Positions 42,643 to 50,708 are shown, counted from the first letter of the stretch. The stretch: 64,000 nucleotides of DNA from Flavobacteriaceae bacterium (GCA_021647405.1 JAKIUU010000003.1:62001-126000), one strand, 5' to 3'. Made by a program: numbers and translations. The notes: a model not told the origin generated them from the sequence alone.

Positions 42643-43389
42643 TTACATAAATATGTTTTTAGGATAGACAATTTTAGTTAAAAACAAGCCTTTGGCTGGT
42701 ACAGAAAATCCAGCTTTTTGACGGTCTCTGCTTTCTACTATCATTTTAATAGATTCTGGCTTATTTTTACCCAGTCCAATATCTGTTAAAGTGCCCACAA
42801 CAGCGCGCACCATATTTCGCAAAAACCTGTCTGCTGTAATTGTAAAAGTAAGGTGGTTTTCATTTTTTACCCAATGGGCTTCGGTAATTTTACAATTGTA
42901 GGTTTTTACATCTGTTTTTGATTTTGAGAAGCATTTAAAATCGGTATAATCAAATAAATAATTGGCGGCTTTGTTCATCGCTTCAACATTGAGTTTTTGG
43001 TGGTGCCATTGCCAAGCTGTTTCAGTTAAAAACGGATTTCTCCCCAAATAAATGCGGTATTCATAAGTGCGACTTAAGGCATCGAAACGGGCATGCGCCT
43101 CTTCTGAAACTTTAAAAACATTATAGACAACAACCGAATTGGGCAAGATGGCATTTAATCGCAATACCAAGTCATCCGTATCTACAATAGCATCTGTATC
43201 AAAATGCGCAAAAAATTGGGCAGCATGAACGCCAGCATCCGTTCTTCCTGCACCCAGTATTGTAATTGGTTTTTTAAATAGTATTTGCAAAGCTTCTTGC
43301 ACAACTTGTTGCACACTCAAAGCATTGGGTTGCAATTGCCAACCATGAAAACCGGTGCCTTTATAGGCTAATTTGATAAAATATCTCAA
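42643..43389 (-). CDS. truA: tRNA pseudouridine(38-40) synthase TruA
   Basis: A 248-aa enzyme converting U38-40 of tRNA anticodon arms to pseudouridine. GAGRTDAGVHAAQFFAHFD contains the catalytic Asp51. Also AFDALSRTYEYRIY-like (here RFDALSRTYEYRIY) and FTITADRFLRNMVRAVVGTL, family landmarks. The start is a TTG at 43389: MRYFIKLAYKGTGFHGWQ matches the standard N-terminus, and a -7 box lies ~20 bp upstream. Confidence 0.95.
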   Translation of the reverse strand: MRYFIKLAYKGTGFHGWQLQPNALSVQQVVQEALQILFKKPITILGAGRTDAGVHAAQFFAHFDTDAIVDTDDLVLRLNAILPNSVVVYNVFKVSEEAHARFDALSRTYEYRIYLGRNPFLTETAWQWHHQKLNVEAMNKAANYLFDYTDFKCFSKSKTDVKTYNCKITEAHWVKNENHLTFTITADRFLRNMVRAVVGTLTDIGLGKNKPESIKMIVESRDRQKAGFSVPAKGLFLTKIVYPKNIFM

Positions 43390-43409
43390 AAATTGTATGT
43401 TTGTAAGCG

Positions 43410-43417
43410 CAAAGATA
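43410..43417 (-). promoter_or_regulatory. -7 box TATCTTTG of truA
   Basis: A perfect TAnnTTTG match on the minus strand, about 20 bp before the TTG start of truA. It supports the TTG choice. Confidence 0.5.
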
Positions 43418-43471
43418 CAAGAGTATTTTTTATTTGATAATCCCTCGTACCCCTCTTTTACAAATAAAAAT

Positions 43472-43978
43472 ATGGTTAAAATATTATTATTATCTGATAC
43501 GCATAGTTATCTAGACGACAACATGCTTAACTATGTCGATCAAGCTGATGAAGTTTGGCATGCTGGTGATATTGGCGATGTCAATATTGTAAAAACTATA
43601 AAAAAACGCAAACCCTTTAGAGCTGTTTACGGCAATATAGATGGCCATTCTGTAAGGGGAAGATATCCCAAAACACACAGGTTTGTTGTTGAAGACCTCA
43701 AAGTACTTATGACGCATATTGGCGGGTATCCCGGCAAGTATATTCCGCGTATCAAAAAGAAACTCATGGCTTATGCGCCCGACTTATTTATAACAGGCCA
43801 TTCGCATATCTTAAAAGTGATGTACGACAAGCAATTGCAATTTTTACATATCAACCCTGGGGCGGCCGGTAAAGAAGGTTTTCATCATGTGCGGACTATG
43901 GTGCGTTTTGAAATACATCAAAAAGAAATTAAAAATCTAGAAGTTATTGAACTCGGTAAAAGAGGTTTAATTGTTTGA
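43472..43978 (+). CDS. YfcE/MJ0936-type metallophosphoesterase
   Basis: A 168-aa protein. Start at ATG 43472 (MVKILLLSDTHSYLDD). Calcineurin-like motifs: SDTH (metal site), VWHAGDIGD, VYGNIDGH, LMTHIGG, and late FITGHSHILKV. The family contains phosphodiesterases of unknown natural substrate. Its 3' end overlaps the convergent histidine-kinase gene by 12 bp. Confidence 0.9.
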   Translation: MVKILLLSDTHSYLDDNMLNYVDQADEVWHAGDIGDVNIVKTIKKRKPFRAVYGNIDGHSVRGRYPKTHRFVVEDLKVLMTHIGGYPGKYIPRIKKKLMAYAPDLFITGHSHILKVMYDKQLQFLHINPGAAGKEGFHHVRTMVRFEIHQKEIKNLEVIELGKRGLIV

Positions 43979-45772
43979 TGCCTTCTCTTTAAATTTGGCC
44001 GGAACGATTATAGATATTTCAGATCCTTCTCCTATTTCTGTATTTATTACAAAACGGCCTTTTAACATTTTAACACGGGCTTCAATATGGCTTAAACCCA
44101 AACCGTCTTTTTGTTTGGCTTTTACAATGTCAAAACCAACACCGTCATCTAAAATCTGAATAACCAACTTTTTATCAGCACGTTGCATTAAAGATACTGT
44201 GGCATTTTTGGCTTTACTGTGCTTTAAAATATTATTTATCAATTCTTCTATTATGCTGTGCATTTTTATCTCAAAATCTTGGTCATAACGTTCTACCATT
44301 TGGTCTTGACTGTGGATAAATATTTCTGAATTTGAATATTTTTGACATAAATCGTGTACGGCAAATGCCAAACCAAATTTTAAAAGTACCGACGAAATCA
44401 AATCGTGCGATAAATTTCTAATTTTTATCGAAGCTTCGCCCACAATGTCTTGCGCCTTTTGTATTTCGATTGGGGGCGTCTCTTTTAACTGGGCTTTACT
44501 GGCCTGCAGGTGTAAATTGGCAGCAGACAACAAGGCACTCACACTGTCGTGCAATATGGCGGCGATGCTTTTGCGCTCTTGCTCTTTGGCATCAATAGTG
44601 GCATTCAGTATTTTTGTTTGCGTTTCGCTTAAAACAGCATCCAATCTGTTTTTTTGTTTTAACTGGCGGTTTTTAATAAAAATATAACCAAAAACAATTA
44701 TTAAGATCACAAAAAAGGAAAGGCTGTACAACAATATTTGGGTGTTTAAATTCTTAGCCTTTTGTATTTCGAGGTCTTTTTCTTTTTGCGCCACATTAAA
44801 TTTGGCCTCTACTGCAGACAAATTTTCCGCTTGGTCTGTTTTGTTAATATGGTCTGCCAAATCTGTTGACGCCAACAAGTATTTAACAGCCTTTTTATAA
44901 CTGCCCATGTCTTTATAGGCATAGGCCAAATTGTACAGGGCATCTCTTTTTAACTTCAGCCCATCTTTAGTGGAATCTTTTTTAACGAGTTTATAGGCTT
45001 TTAGGTAACTCGCGCTGGCTTTGGGCAGGTTCTCAGCCCCGTAATAAATATTGCCCAAATTGACCAAAGCATAGGCAATGCCCAAGGTATCTTTGTCCTG
45101 CTCTTTAATTTTAACCGACGCTTGGCTGTAAACACTGGCCAAATTGTAGTTATTTTGTGCTATTGCAATAACCACCAAATTGTTATAGGCCCTGGAAATA
45201 AAAGGCCGTGTCTTTTTAATTAAAGGAAAGGCGATAACCTTTTTATAATAGAGCTTGGCACTGTCCAATTGTTTGTTTTTATAAAAAGAAGACCCTATTC
45301 CGATATAATATCTTAAAACTCTTGTTATATCCTTATTATTGGGGATGTTATTTAAAGCCATTTTATAATAGGCTACCGCTTTGGGGTAATTTTTAGCGGC
45401 ATAAAAAAAACGCCCTATTTGATTGGCATAAAGCGATTTAATACCTTTACCCGCCTTGATTTTATTAAAATTTTGAAGCAGTAAATTTAAGGCCTTTTCG
45501 GGGTTTTTGGTGCCGTACAAAACTTTGGCCTCTCTTAAGGTTATTGCCAACCTATTGTTGGCAACAGTGTAGTCTTTGGCCAATTTAAGTTGGCTGAGCA
45601 GGGCTTCGGCAGTGGTATAATCTTTGTTGTCAATCAGCGAATCAAGTCGTGCCAATTTATATGGCAAGCCCAAACTGTCTTTAGGAGAGGTTTGCGCTGT
45701 TGCCAACACAAACAACAACATACAAGCCCCCAAAACACAGCTCCTTAAAAAAGTAAAATATTGTAAAATCAT
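43967..45772 (-). CDS. TPR-containing sensor histidine kinase (NarL-partner, HisKA_3-like)
   Basis: A 601-aa protein. A signal peptide or first helix (residues ~8-27) is followed by a periplasmic TPR array to ~340 (e.g. AVAYYKMALNNIPN, ASASYLKAYKLVKKD, KKAVKYLLASTDLAD). Then a membrane helix LYSLSFFVILIIVFGYIFI. The kinase core has ERKSIAAILHDSVSALLSAA (phospho-His ~409) and HATPase parts IEELINNILKHSKAKNATV and DDGVGFDI...DGLGLSHIEARV. The TPR sensor suggests protein or peptide signals in the periplasm. The partner regulator lies 10 bp upstream in the same operon. Confidence 0.9.
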   Translation of the reverse strand: MILQYFTFLRSCVLGACMLLFVLATAQTSPKDSLGLPYKLARLDSLIDNKDYTTAEALLSQLKLAKDYTVANNRLAITLREAKVLYGTKNPEKALNLLLQNFNKIKAGKGIKSLYANQIGRFFYAAKNYPKAVAYYKMALNNIPNNKDITRVLRYYIGIGSSFYKNKQLDSAKLYYKKVIAFPLIKKTRPFISRAYNNLVVIAIAQNNYNLASVYSQASVKIKEQDKDTLGIAYALVNLGNIYYGAENLPKASASYLKAYKLVKKDSTKDGLKLKRDALYNLAYAYKDMGSYKKAVKYLLASTDLADHINKTDQAENLSAVEAKFNVAQKEKDLEIQKAKNLNTQILLYSLSFFVILIIVFGYIFIKNRQLKQKNRLDAVLSETQTKILNATIDAKEQERKSIAAILHDSVSALLSAANLHLQASKAQLKETPPIEIQKAQDIVGEASIKIRNLSHDLISSVLLKFGLAFAVHDLCQKYSNSEIFIHSQDQMVERYDQDFEIKMHSIIEELINNILKHSKAKNATVSLMQRADKKLVIQILDDGVGFDIVKAKQKDGLGLSHIEARVKMLKGRFVINTEIGEGSEISIIVPAKFKEKASNN

Positions 45773-45782
45773 TAGATTGCAG

Positions 45783-46448
45783 CTAACCTATGCCGTTTTT
45801 AAGAGCAAACAAGGCCAAGCCTACAGAGTTTTTAACCCGCAGTTTTTTCATTAAATTCCGGCGGTGGGTGTCCACCGTGCTTTCGCTTAAAAACAGGGTT
45901 TCCGATATTTCTTTGGTGGTGTATTGTTGGGCTATCATTTTTAATATCTCAAATTCGCGCGTGGTTAACGAATGTGCCAAAATACCTTCTTGGCTGATGC
46001 GTTCTTCAATGGGTTTGCCCAGCAGGGTCTGCATCATTTTCTCTTTAATTTCGCCTGTAAAGTACTGTTCGCCTTCATATACCTCGCGGATGGCTTCTAC
46101 AATAAATTCGCCTGCCGACTTTTTAGGCACAAAACCACTTACCCCCAATTTTAGCACTTCTTTTATCAACTTAACATCGTCGTAACTAGACAGCACAATA
46201 ATCTTGGGGCAGTGTTTAATATATCGCAATTCGCGCAACACCTGAATGCCGTCTTTAACAGGCATGTTAATATCGAGCACCAAAACATCTGATGAGTTGG
46301 TCTTGTACCAATCCATCACCTCTTGGCCGTTAAGTGAGTAGCCCAGAACCTCAATATCGTCCTGAAAATTAATAACAGCCCGTATGCCGTCAATTAAAAT
46401 TTGGTGGTCGTCTGCCAAATGAACCTTTATTGTAAAATTGCGTGCCAT
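45783..46448 (-). CDS. NarL/LuxR-type response regulator
   Basis: A 221-aa protein. Receiver domain: acidic LADDHQ, phospho-Asp59 in LVLDINMPVKDG, SSYDD and late Lys in FVPKKSAGEF. C-terminal LuxR helix-turn-helix: LTTREFEILKMIAQQYTTKE and SESTVDTHRRNLMKKLRV. It is the first gene of the two-component operon and is phosphorylated by the TPR kinase encoded after it. Its target may include the adjacent noncoding region with CTAGCG palindromes (inference). Confidence 0.93.
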   Translation of the reverse strand: MARNFTIKVHLADDHQILIDGIRAVINFQDDIEVLGYSLNGQEVMDWYKTNSSDVLVLDINMPVKDGIQVLRELRYIKHCPKIIVLSSYDDVKLIKEVLKLGVSGFVPKKSAGEFIVEAIREVYEGEQYFTGEIKEKMMQTLLGKPIEERISQEGILAHSLTTREFEILKMIAQQYTTKEISETLFLSESTVDTHRRNLMKKLRVKNSVGLALFALKNGIG

Positions 46449-46504
46449 AAAATATGTATATACTGTGTAAAACTAAAGGGGGTTAAAAATAATTGGTAGT
46501 AAAG

Positions 46505-46540
46505 ATAAAAAAAATCCGAAAGTAATTTCTTCTTTCGGAT
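46505..46540 (-). terminator. Rho-independent terminator of the small secreted peptide gene
   Basis: Perfect 9-bp stem ATCCGAAAG (46514-46522) / CTTTCGGAT (46532-46540). On the minus strand it is followed by a run of seven T. It lies 32 bp after the stop at 46572. Confidence 0.9.
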
Positions 46541-46571
46541 GTTATTATATTTTTATTAAAAGAAAAGATGT

Positions 46572-46817
46572 TTATAAACTGTCTTCACATCTTGTTACAC
46601 ATGTTTGAATAACCAATCTTGGGCCTCCTTTGGCAGCTGTGGCTTTAAGGGCCATTACCTTGTTAATTTGGTTTATAAGGGTGCTGGTTTTAGAAGTGTT
46701 TTGAACCGTTACAACTATTTCTTGGTTTTTAATTTGTGTGTCTTGCGCAGGTGTTACATTTGCAAAAGAAGTGGCTGCTAAAAAGATTCCGAATACTGTT
46801 GTTGCTAATTTTTTCAT
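46572..46817 (-). CDS. Small secreted peptide with two C-terminal cysteines
   Basis: An 81-aa protein. Signal peptide MKKLATTVFGIFLAATSFA with cleavage near FAN; mature peptide ~61 aa. The middle is hydrophilic (QNTSKTSTLINQINKVMALK), and the end GGPRLVIQTCVTRCEDSL has Cys-x3-Cys, which could form a disulfide. It has its own terminator and a long noncoding upstream region, so it is a monocistronic, probably regulated gene. Families of short secreted peptides with this plan occur in Flavobacteriaceae, but I cannot name one. Confidence 0.7.
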   Translation of the reverse strand: MKKLATTVFGIFLAATSFANVTPAQDTQIKNQEIVVTVQNTSKTSTLINQINKVMALKATAAKGGPRLVIQTCVTRCEDSL

Positions 46818-46943
46818 AATAAATAGATTTTAAGAGTTTAAGTTTGTTATACGTTTTTTTCAAATTTTATGGAGGTTTCTAACAAAGTTTTTAACTTTTG
46901 ATAAATTCCTTTGTCAAAAGTATTGGTTAAAAAAAACTATTTC

Positions 46944-47026
46944 AATAGCGAAATCAGGTAATTTCAAATATAGCGAAATCGCTAGATTTCTAGCGAAAAC
47001 CCTTGTTTTTTGCATTTTTTGCAAAG
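46944..47026. repeat. 83-bp CTAGCG-type direct repeat, copy 1
   Basis: Aligns without gaps to 47434-47516, with about five in six positions the same by eye. The core holds TAGCGAAATCGCTAG, then ATTTCTAGCGAAAAC, then an AT-rich tail TTGTTTTTTGCATTTTTTGC. Repeated TAGCG/CGCTA half-sites in both orientations suggest protein binding or a folded RNA. Copy 1 starts 127 bp upstream of the small peptide gene start. Confidence 0.65.
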
Positions 47027-47313
47027 AGCTAAAAACAGGAGTTTTCAGCTTGTAAGTACTATATTTAATGATATTCTTGATAAATATAGGCGAAAATAAA
47101 CTTTTTTTTTAGCCTAAAAAGAGATTATTTTTTCGCGTTTTTGGCACAAAAGGAAACTTTTAAAACGCAGATTTTTCAATCTTATAAAAAATACAAGTGT
47201 TTTACTTCATAAAATATGTACTGAAGTAAAAGGAGTGAATTGTAAAATTTTGAAGTGGTGTTTTACTTTGAATTTTTGTGTTTTAAAAATAAATGAAAAA
47301 TCCAAAACAAAAA

Positions 47314-47370
47314 AAAGTAAGAGGAGAAAGGTTTTAATAAATTAGGGGGGTTACCTTTCTCCCTTACTTT
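47314..47370 (-). terminator. Long stem-loop, terminator-like on the minus strand
   Basis: Arms 47314-47332 (AAAGTAAGAGGAGAAAGGT) and 47353-47370 (ACCTTTCTCCCTTACTTT) pair over about 18 bp with one bulge and a 20-nt loop. Read on the minus strand the stem ends in a run of T, so it could end an unknown minus-strand transcript; it could also be a structured RNA by itself. Confidence 0.5.
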
Positions 47371-47433
47371 AAGTACATGAAACAATCGTGTTATTTAATT
47401 CAAAGTAAAATTAAGTAATTTTCTTTTTAAATT

Positions 47434-47516
47434 TCTAGCGGAATTAGGTAATTTTCAATCTAGCGATATCGCTAGATTTCTAGCGAAAACCTTTGTTTTT
47501 TGTATTTTTTACAAAA
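47434..47516. repeat. 83-bp CTAGCG-type direct repeat, copy 2
   Basis: The better-formed copy. It contains the perfect 16-bp palindrome CTAGCGATATCGCTAG (47459-47474) with further CTAGCG units 5' (47435) and 3' (47479), four half-sites in all. The distance between the copies is 407 bp. Confidence 0.65.
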
Positions 47517-47680
47517 ATTAAAAAATACGTATTTTTATTTGCTAGCAATTGCTATCAAAGGGTTTGTTATTTAAAATAATCAAATTTTTGACTTCTTTTT
47601 TTATAAAATATTCGGTTTTAATTCAAGCCATTATTTCAAAAAAACAAACTGCCTCAACGCAATTCTGCCTACCTAAGGCA

Positions 47681-47739
47681 GGTTCTACTTACTATTTCGA
47701 ATGCACCGCTTATCGCGGATATTCATAATAGTGTTTCAA
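47681..47739. repeat. Dispersed hairpin element, copy 2
   Basis: An imperfect hairpin: ACTATT..GAAT..CCGC - loop - GCGG..ATTC..AATAGT. Same element as 31711-31772. Just 5' lies CTGCCTACCTAAGGCAG, a second small palindrome. The structure is like a nonautonomous MITE or REP-type unit. Confidence 0.6.
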
Positions 47740-47741
47740 AA

Positions 47742-47770
47742 AAAACCACCTGTAACTAGCAGGTGGTTTT
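47742..47770 (-). terminator. Rho-independent terminator of the DUF4293 gene
   Basis: Perfect 11-bp stem AAAACCACCTG / CAGGTGGTTTT with loop TAACTAG. On the minus strand it is followed by a run of T. It lies 28 bp after the DUF4293 stop. Confidence 0.92.
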
Positions 47771-47798
47771 AACGCACTAAAAAACTAAGATCTTAGGT

Positions 47799-48233
47799 TT
47801 ATCGCAATCTATCTACAGATTTTACAAGCGCTTCGTCCTTGCGAATGGCCTTATTGGCAAAAACCAATAAAACACTCGTAACAATAGGAATCAAAGCGCC
47901 AATACCCTTCTCAGAAACCAAGGCTTCTCCAGATAAGTTGAGCAGATAATATAACAACACTCCTAACAAATAAAGGTTTATAACAATACCCAATCTATTT
48001 AACATAAATTGAGATTTTCTTTTTTTATACATAACCAGACTTATGGCAGCTAATACGGCTATGGCAATAAAAGCAACAGACAGGCTCACCAATAATACCG
48101 AATCATTTTTAAAGCCCTGAAAAGCGTAAAAAGTTTGCGCTGATTTGTATTTCCACAAAGGAAAAACAAATACAAGCGCCCCATTTAACAAGACCACAGC
48201 AAGCAAATATAAAGACTGAATTCGCTGAATCAT
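47799..48233 (-). CDS. DUF4293 family membrane protein
   Basis: A 144-aa protein. Start at ATG 48233 (MIQRIQSLYLLAVVLLN), the usual family N-terminus; the longer frame crosses the promoter. Four membrane helices: ~6-28, ~48-70, ~80-100 and ~112-132, with the conserved IQRIQSLYLL beginning. Function unknown. It is divergent from rho, an arrangement I recall as common in Flavobacteriaceae. Confidence 0.88.
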   Translation of the reverse strand: MIQRIQSLYLLAVVLLNGALVFVFPLWKYKSAQTFYAFQGFKNDSVLLVSLSVAFIAIAVLAAISLVMYKKRKSQFMLNRLGIVINLYLLGVLLYYLLNLSGEALVSEKGIGALIPIVTSVLLVFANKAIRKDEALVKSVDRLR

Positions 48234-48254
48234 AAGTCGTAATAATTTAAGGTA

Positions 48255-48262
48255 CAAATTTA
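48255..48262 (-). promoter_or_regulatory. -7 box TAAATTTG of the DUF4293 gene
   Basis: A perfect TAnnTTTG match on the minus strand, 21 bp before the ATG at 48233, giving a leader of ~15 nt. It supports the short start. Confidence 0.5.
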
Positions 48263-48429
48263 ATCCATTCTTTTTTATTAAAGCTTTTTTCTTTTTAAAA
48301 AAAATTTCGTAATATTGCACTGTTATACACGTCTAAAAAGCGTGGTCTTCACAAAAAATTATAATCAGAAAAATAAAACACACCATATATTCTTATCCTA
48401 AGAATTTACTCAATTAACACCATTTCTAT

Positions 48430-50130
48430 ATGTTTGATATAGCCGCCCTTAAAGGGAAAAAATTAGCCGATTTACAAGAAATCGCCAAAACACTTAAAGT
48501 GCCAAAACACAGTCAGTTAAAAAAACTTGATTTAATCTATCAGATTCTTGATATCCAAGCTTCTGAGCCTAAAAAAGTTCATACAAATACTGAAGGTGAC
48601 AAAAAAACCGATTCGAAATTTAAACGCAAAAGAATTTTAAACAAGCCACAAAAGACGCTTTTTGATAATTCTACTGCTAAACCAGCCGAAAAACAAGAGG
48701 AACAAGAGGCTGTAAAGCTTGAAGAACCTTTAAAAAACAATCTTGATAAGCCGCGTTCTGAAAAGAAAGTTGAAAAACCGATCTCCGAAAAGAAAGTTGA
48801 AAAACCTGCTGCCGATGAGAGAACTCAAGCACCAAAACAAAAGAAACCTTTTAATCAAGAAAACAAACGAGACGTAAATGCCCCAAAAGGCGAAACAAAA
48901 CAGACACCGCTACAAAAAAAGGAAAACAACGCTCATAAGAAACAACCCTTTAACAAACCTAAAATACCACACGAACAAAGAAGAAGCGGAAAATACAGAG
49001 ATCCCGATTTTGAATTTGATGGCATTATAGAAAGCGAAGGCGTTTTAGAAATTATGCAAGATGGGTACGGATTTTTACGCTCATCAGATTACAACTATTT
49101 GTCATCGCCAGATGATATTTATGTATCGCAATCGCAAATCAAATTATTTGGTCTTAAAACAGGCGATACCGTAAGAGGAAATGTAAGGCCTCCTAAAGAA
49201 GGTGAAAAATATTTCCCGCTAATTCGCGTCTCCCTTATAAATGGACTCAAACCAGATATCGTTAGAGACCGCGTTGCTTTTGAACATTTAACGCCGCTGT
49301 TTCCTACAGAAAAATTTAACATAACCGAAAAAGGCAGTTCTATTTCTACACGTATAATGGATTTATTTTGCCCCATAGGTAAAGGGCAACGTGGTATGAT
49401 TGTGTCGCAACCCAAAACAGGTAAAACAATGTTGTTAAAAGATATTGCCAATGCCATTGCTGCCAACCATCCCGAAGTGTATCAAATCATTTTATTGATA
49501 GACGAACGTCCTGAAGAGGTAACCGATATGCAACGCAATGTGCGTGGCGAAGTGGTGGCTTCTACTTTTGACGAACCTGCCGATAAGCATGTAAAAGTGG
49601 CCAATATTGTACTCGAAAAAGCCAAACGCTTGGTTGAATGTGGACATGATGTTGTTATTTTATTAGACTCCATTACGCGCTTGGCACGTGCCTATAATAC
49701 GGTAGCGCCCGCCTCTGGTAAAATTTTATCGGGTGGTATTGATGCCAACGCCCTACACAAACCCAAACGCTTTTTTGGCGCAGCTAGAAATATTGAAAAT
49801 GGGGGGTCTTTAACCATTATCGCCACAGCACTTACAGAAACAGGTTCAAAAATGGATGAAGTTATTTTTGAAGAGTTTAAAGGAACAGGCAATATGGAAC
49901 TGCAATTAGATCGTAATATTTCTAACCGCCGTATTTTCCCAGCTATTGATTTGGTTAAATCGAGTACACGTCGTGATGACCTACTATTAGACGAAAAAAC
50001 CATCCAACGCATGTGGGTTTTACGTAAATACTTAGCAGATATGAATCCGGTTGAAGCCATGGAGTCTATAAATGATAAAATTAAGTTTACCGTAAACAAC
50101 AATGAATTTTTGGCTTCAATGAGCCGATAA
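48430..50130 (+). CDS. rho: Transcription termination factor Rho with a long disordered N-terminal insertion
   Basis: A 566-aa hexameric RNA helicase. The Rho N-terminal SAP-like domain is ~1-48 (FDIAALKGKKLADLQEIAKT). Residues ~50-195 are an insertion rich in Lys, Glu, Pro and Gln with a near-tandem repeat SEKKVEKPISEKKVEKP. The cold-shock RNA-binding domain (~200-275) has GVLEIMQDGYGFLRSSDYNY. ATPase: Walker A SQPKTGKTMLLKDI (~325), Walker B VVILLDSITRLARAYN, and Q/R loops GKILSGGIDANALHKPKRFF. Bacteroidota Rho proteins often carry such insertions, which in B. thetaiotaomicron have been tied to condensate formation. Confidence 0.97.
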   Translation: MFDIAALKGKKLADLQEIAKTLKVPKHSQLKKLDLIYQILDIQASEPKKVHTNTEGDKKTDSKFKRKRILNKPQKTLFDNSTAKPAEKQEEQEAVKLEEPLKNNLDKPRSEKKVEKPISEKKVEKPAADERTQAPKQKKPFNQENKRDVNAPKGETKQTPLQKKENNAHKKQPFNKPKIPHEQRRSGKYRDPDFEFDGIIESEGVLEIMQDGYGFLRSSDYNYLSSPDDIYVSQSQIKLFGLKTGDTVRGNVRPPKEGEKYFPLIRVSLINGLKPDIVRDRVAFEHLTPLFPTEKFNITEKGSSISTRIMDLFCPIGKGQRGMIVSQPKTGKTMLLKDIANAIAANHPEVYQIILLIDERPEEVTDMQRNVRGEVVASTFDEPADKHVKVANIVLEKAKRLVECGHDVVILLDSITRLARAYNTVAPASGKILSGGIDANALHKPKRFFGAARNIENGGSLTIIATALTETGSKMDEVIFEEFKGTGNMELQLDRNISNRRIFPAIDLVKSSTRRDDLLLDEKTIQRMWVLRKYLADMNPVEAMESINDKIKFTVNNNEFLASMSR

Positions 50131-50168
50131 TTTTATAAATAATATAGTTTACAACAGCTATTTTTTTA

Positions 50169-50176
50169 TATATTTG
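50169..50176 (+). promoter_or_regulatory. -7 box TATATTTG of the initiator tRNA gene
   Basis: A perfect TAnnTTTG match 11 bp before the tRNA 5' end. Confidence 0.6.
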
Positions 50177-50187
50177 CAACCCTATAT

Positions 50188-50260
<73 letters not shown>

Positions 50261-50262
50261 CT

Positions 50263-50292
50263 AAAAACCACTTCTTTTTGAGGTGGTTTTTT
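50263..50292 (+). terminator. Terminator of tRNA-fMet
   Basis: Stem AAAAACCACTTC / GAGGTGGTTTTTT (one G-T pair) with a T-run, directly after the tRNA. Transcription of the following GIY-YIG gene therefore needs read-through or its own promoter. Confidence 0.8.
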
Positions 50293-50321
50293 ATTCTTTA
50301 TGATTTTACTAATTTTATGTT

Positions 50322-50573
50322 ATGAAAGATGAATATGTTACATACGCATTGTACTCAAAATCTTTTGACAAAATTTACGTAGGATTTACTTCAAATTTAA
50401 TTGCCAGATTTTTATCTCATAATAAATTAGGAAAAGGTTACACTAAAAAATTTCGCCCTTGGATTGTTGTTTATGTTGAATTTTTTGATTGTAAAAAAAA
50501 TGCCCTGCATAGAGAAAAGGAGTTAAAGAGTTCTAGAGGTAGAAATTTTATCAGAAACATTATTGATAAATAA
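50322..50573 (+). CDS. Small GIY-YIG endonuclease-like protein
   Basis: An 83-aa single-domain protein. GIY-YIG motif as YALYS (8-12) and KIYVGFTS (17-24), conserved Arg29 in LIARFLSHN, and the downstream Glu in ALHREKELKS (~65). This is the complete minimal nuclease module with no DNA-binding domain, as in UvrC-unrelated 'URI' proteins. It lies between two copies of the tRNA-fMet 3' half: the second begins 1 bp after its stop codon. That placement suggests it is the nuclease of a tiny tRNA-targeting mobile element. Confidence 0.88.
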   Translation: MKDEYVTYALYSKSFDKIYVGFTSNLIARFLSHNKLGKGYTKKFRPWIVVYVEFFDCKKNALHREKELKSSRGRNFIRNIIDK

Positions 50574-50574
50574 A

Positions 50575-50657
50575 TCGTCGGGCTCATATCCGTCAGCTGA
50601 CGGACGCTGGTTCGAGTTCAGTCAGTTGACTGACACGCCAGTCCCCGCTACTAAAAA
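50575..50657 (+). pseudogene. Partial tRNA-fMet duplicate 1, interrupted by two palindromes
   Basis: Matches tRNA positions 50211-50267. TCGT[C/T]GGGCTCATA matches the anticodon arm; then 10 bases are replaced by the perfect palindrome TCCGTCAGCTGACGGA (50589-50604). CGCTGGTTCGAGT matches the T-arm, followed by a 20-base insert TCAGTCAGTTGACTGACACG (50618-50637). CCAGTCCCCGCTACTAAAAA (50638-50657) is identical to 50248-50267. It cannot fold as a functional tRNA. Confidence 0.85.
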
Positions 50658-50686
50658 AGCCGAAGTTTTTTACTTTGGCTTTTTTT
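50653..50686 (+). terminator. Terminator-like hairpin after tRNA duplicate 1
   Basis: Stem AAAAAAGCCGAAG / CTTTGGCTTTTTTT with a T-run. It may end a transcript of the GIY-YIG gene. Confidence 0.7.
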
Positions 50687-50708
50687 ATTTTACACAATAA
50701 TATAGAAT

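Larger units (their letters stand above)
46818..47798. other. 981-bp noncoding, hairpin-rich region with duplicated element
   Basis: No ORF with coding character. It holds: inverted repeat AGCTAAAAAC/GTTTTCAGCT (47028-47052), perfect 10-bp inverted repeat TTTTACTTCA/TGAAGTAAAA (47200-47231), a long hairpin at 47314-47370, two copies of an 83-bp repeat (46944, 47434), a dispersed hairpin element (47681) and the terminator of the DUF4293 gene (47742). It is extremely AT-rich and one of the least coding stretches of the window. It may encode noncoding RNA(s) or be a repeat nest. Confidence 0.6.

Noticed and set aside
46944..47516. CRISPR array
   Set aside because: Only two copies 407 bp apart, no regular spacers and no cas genes.
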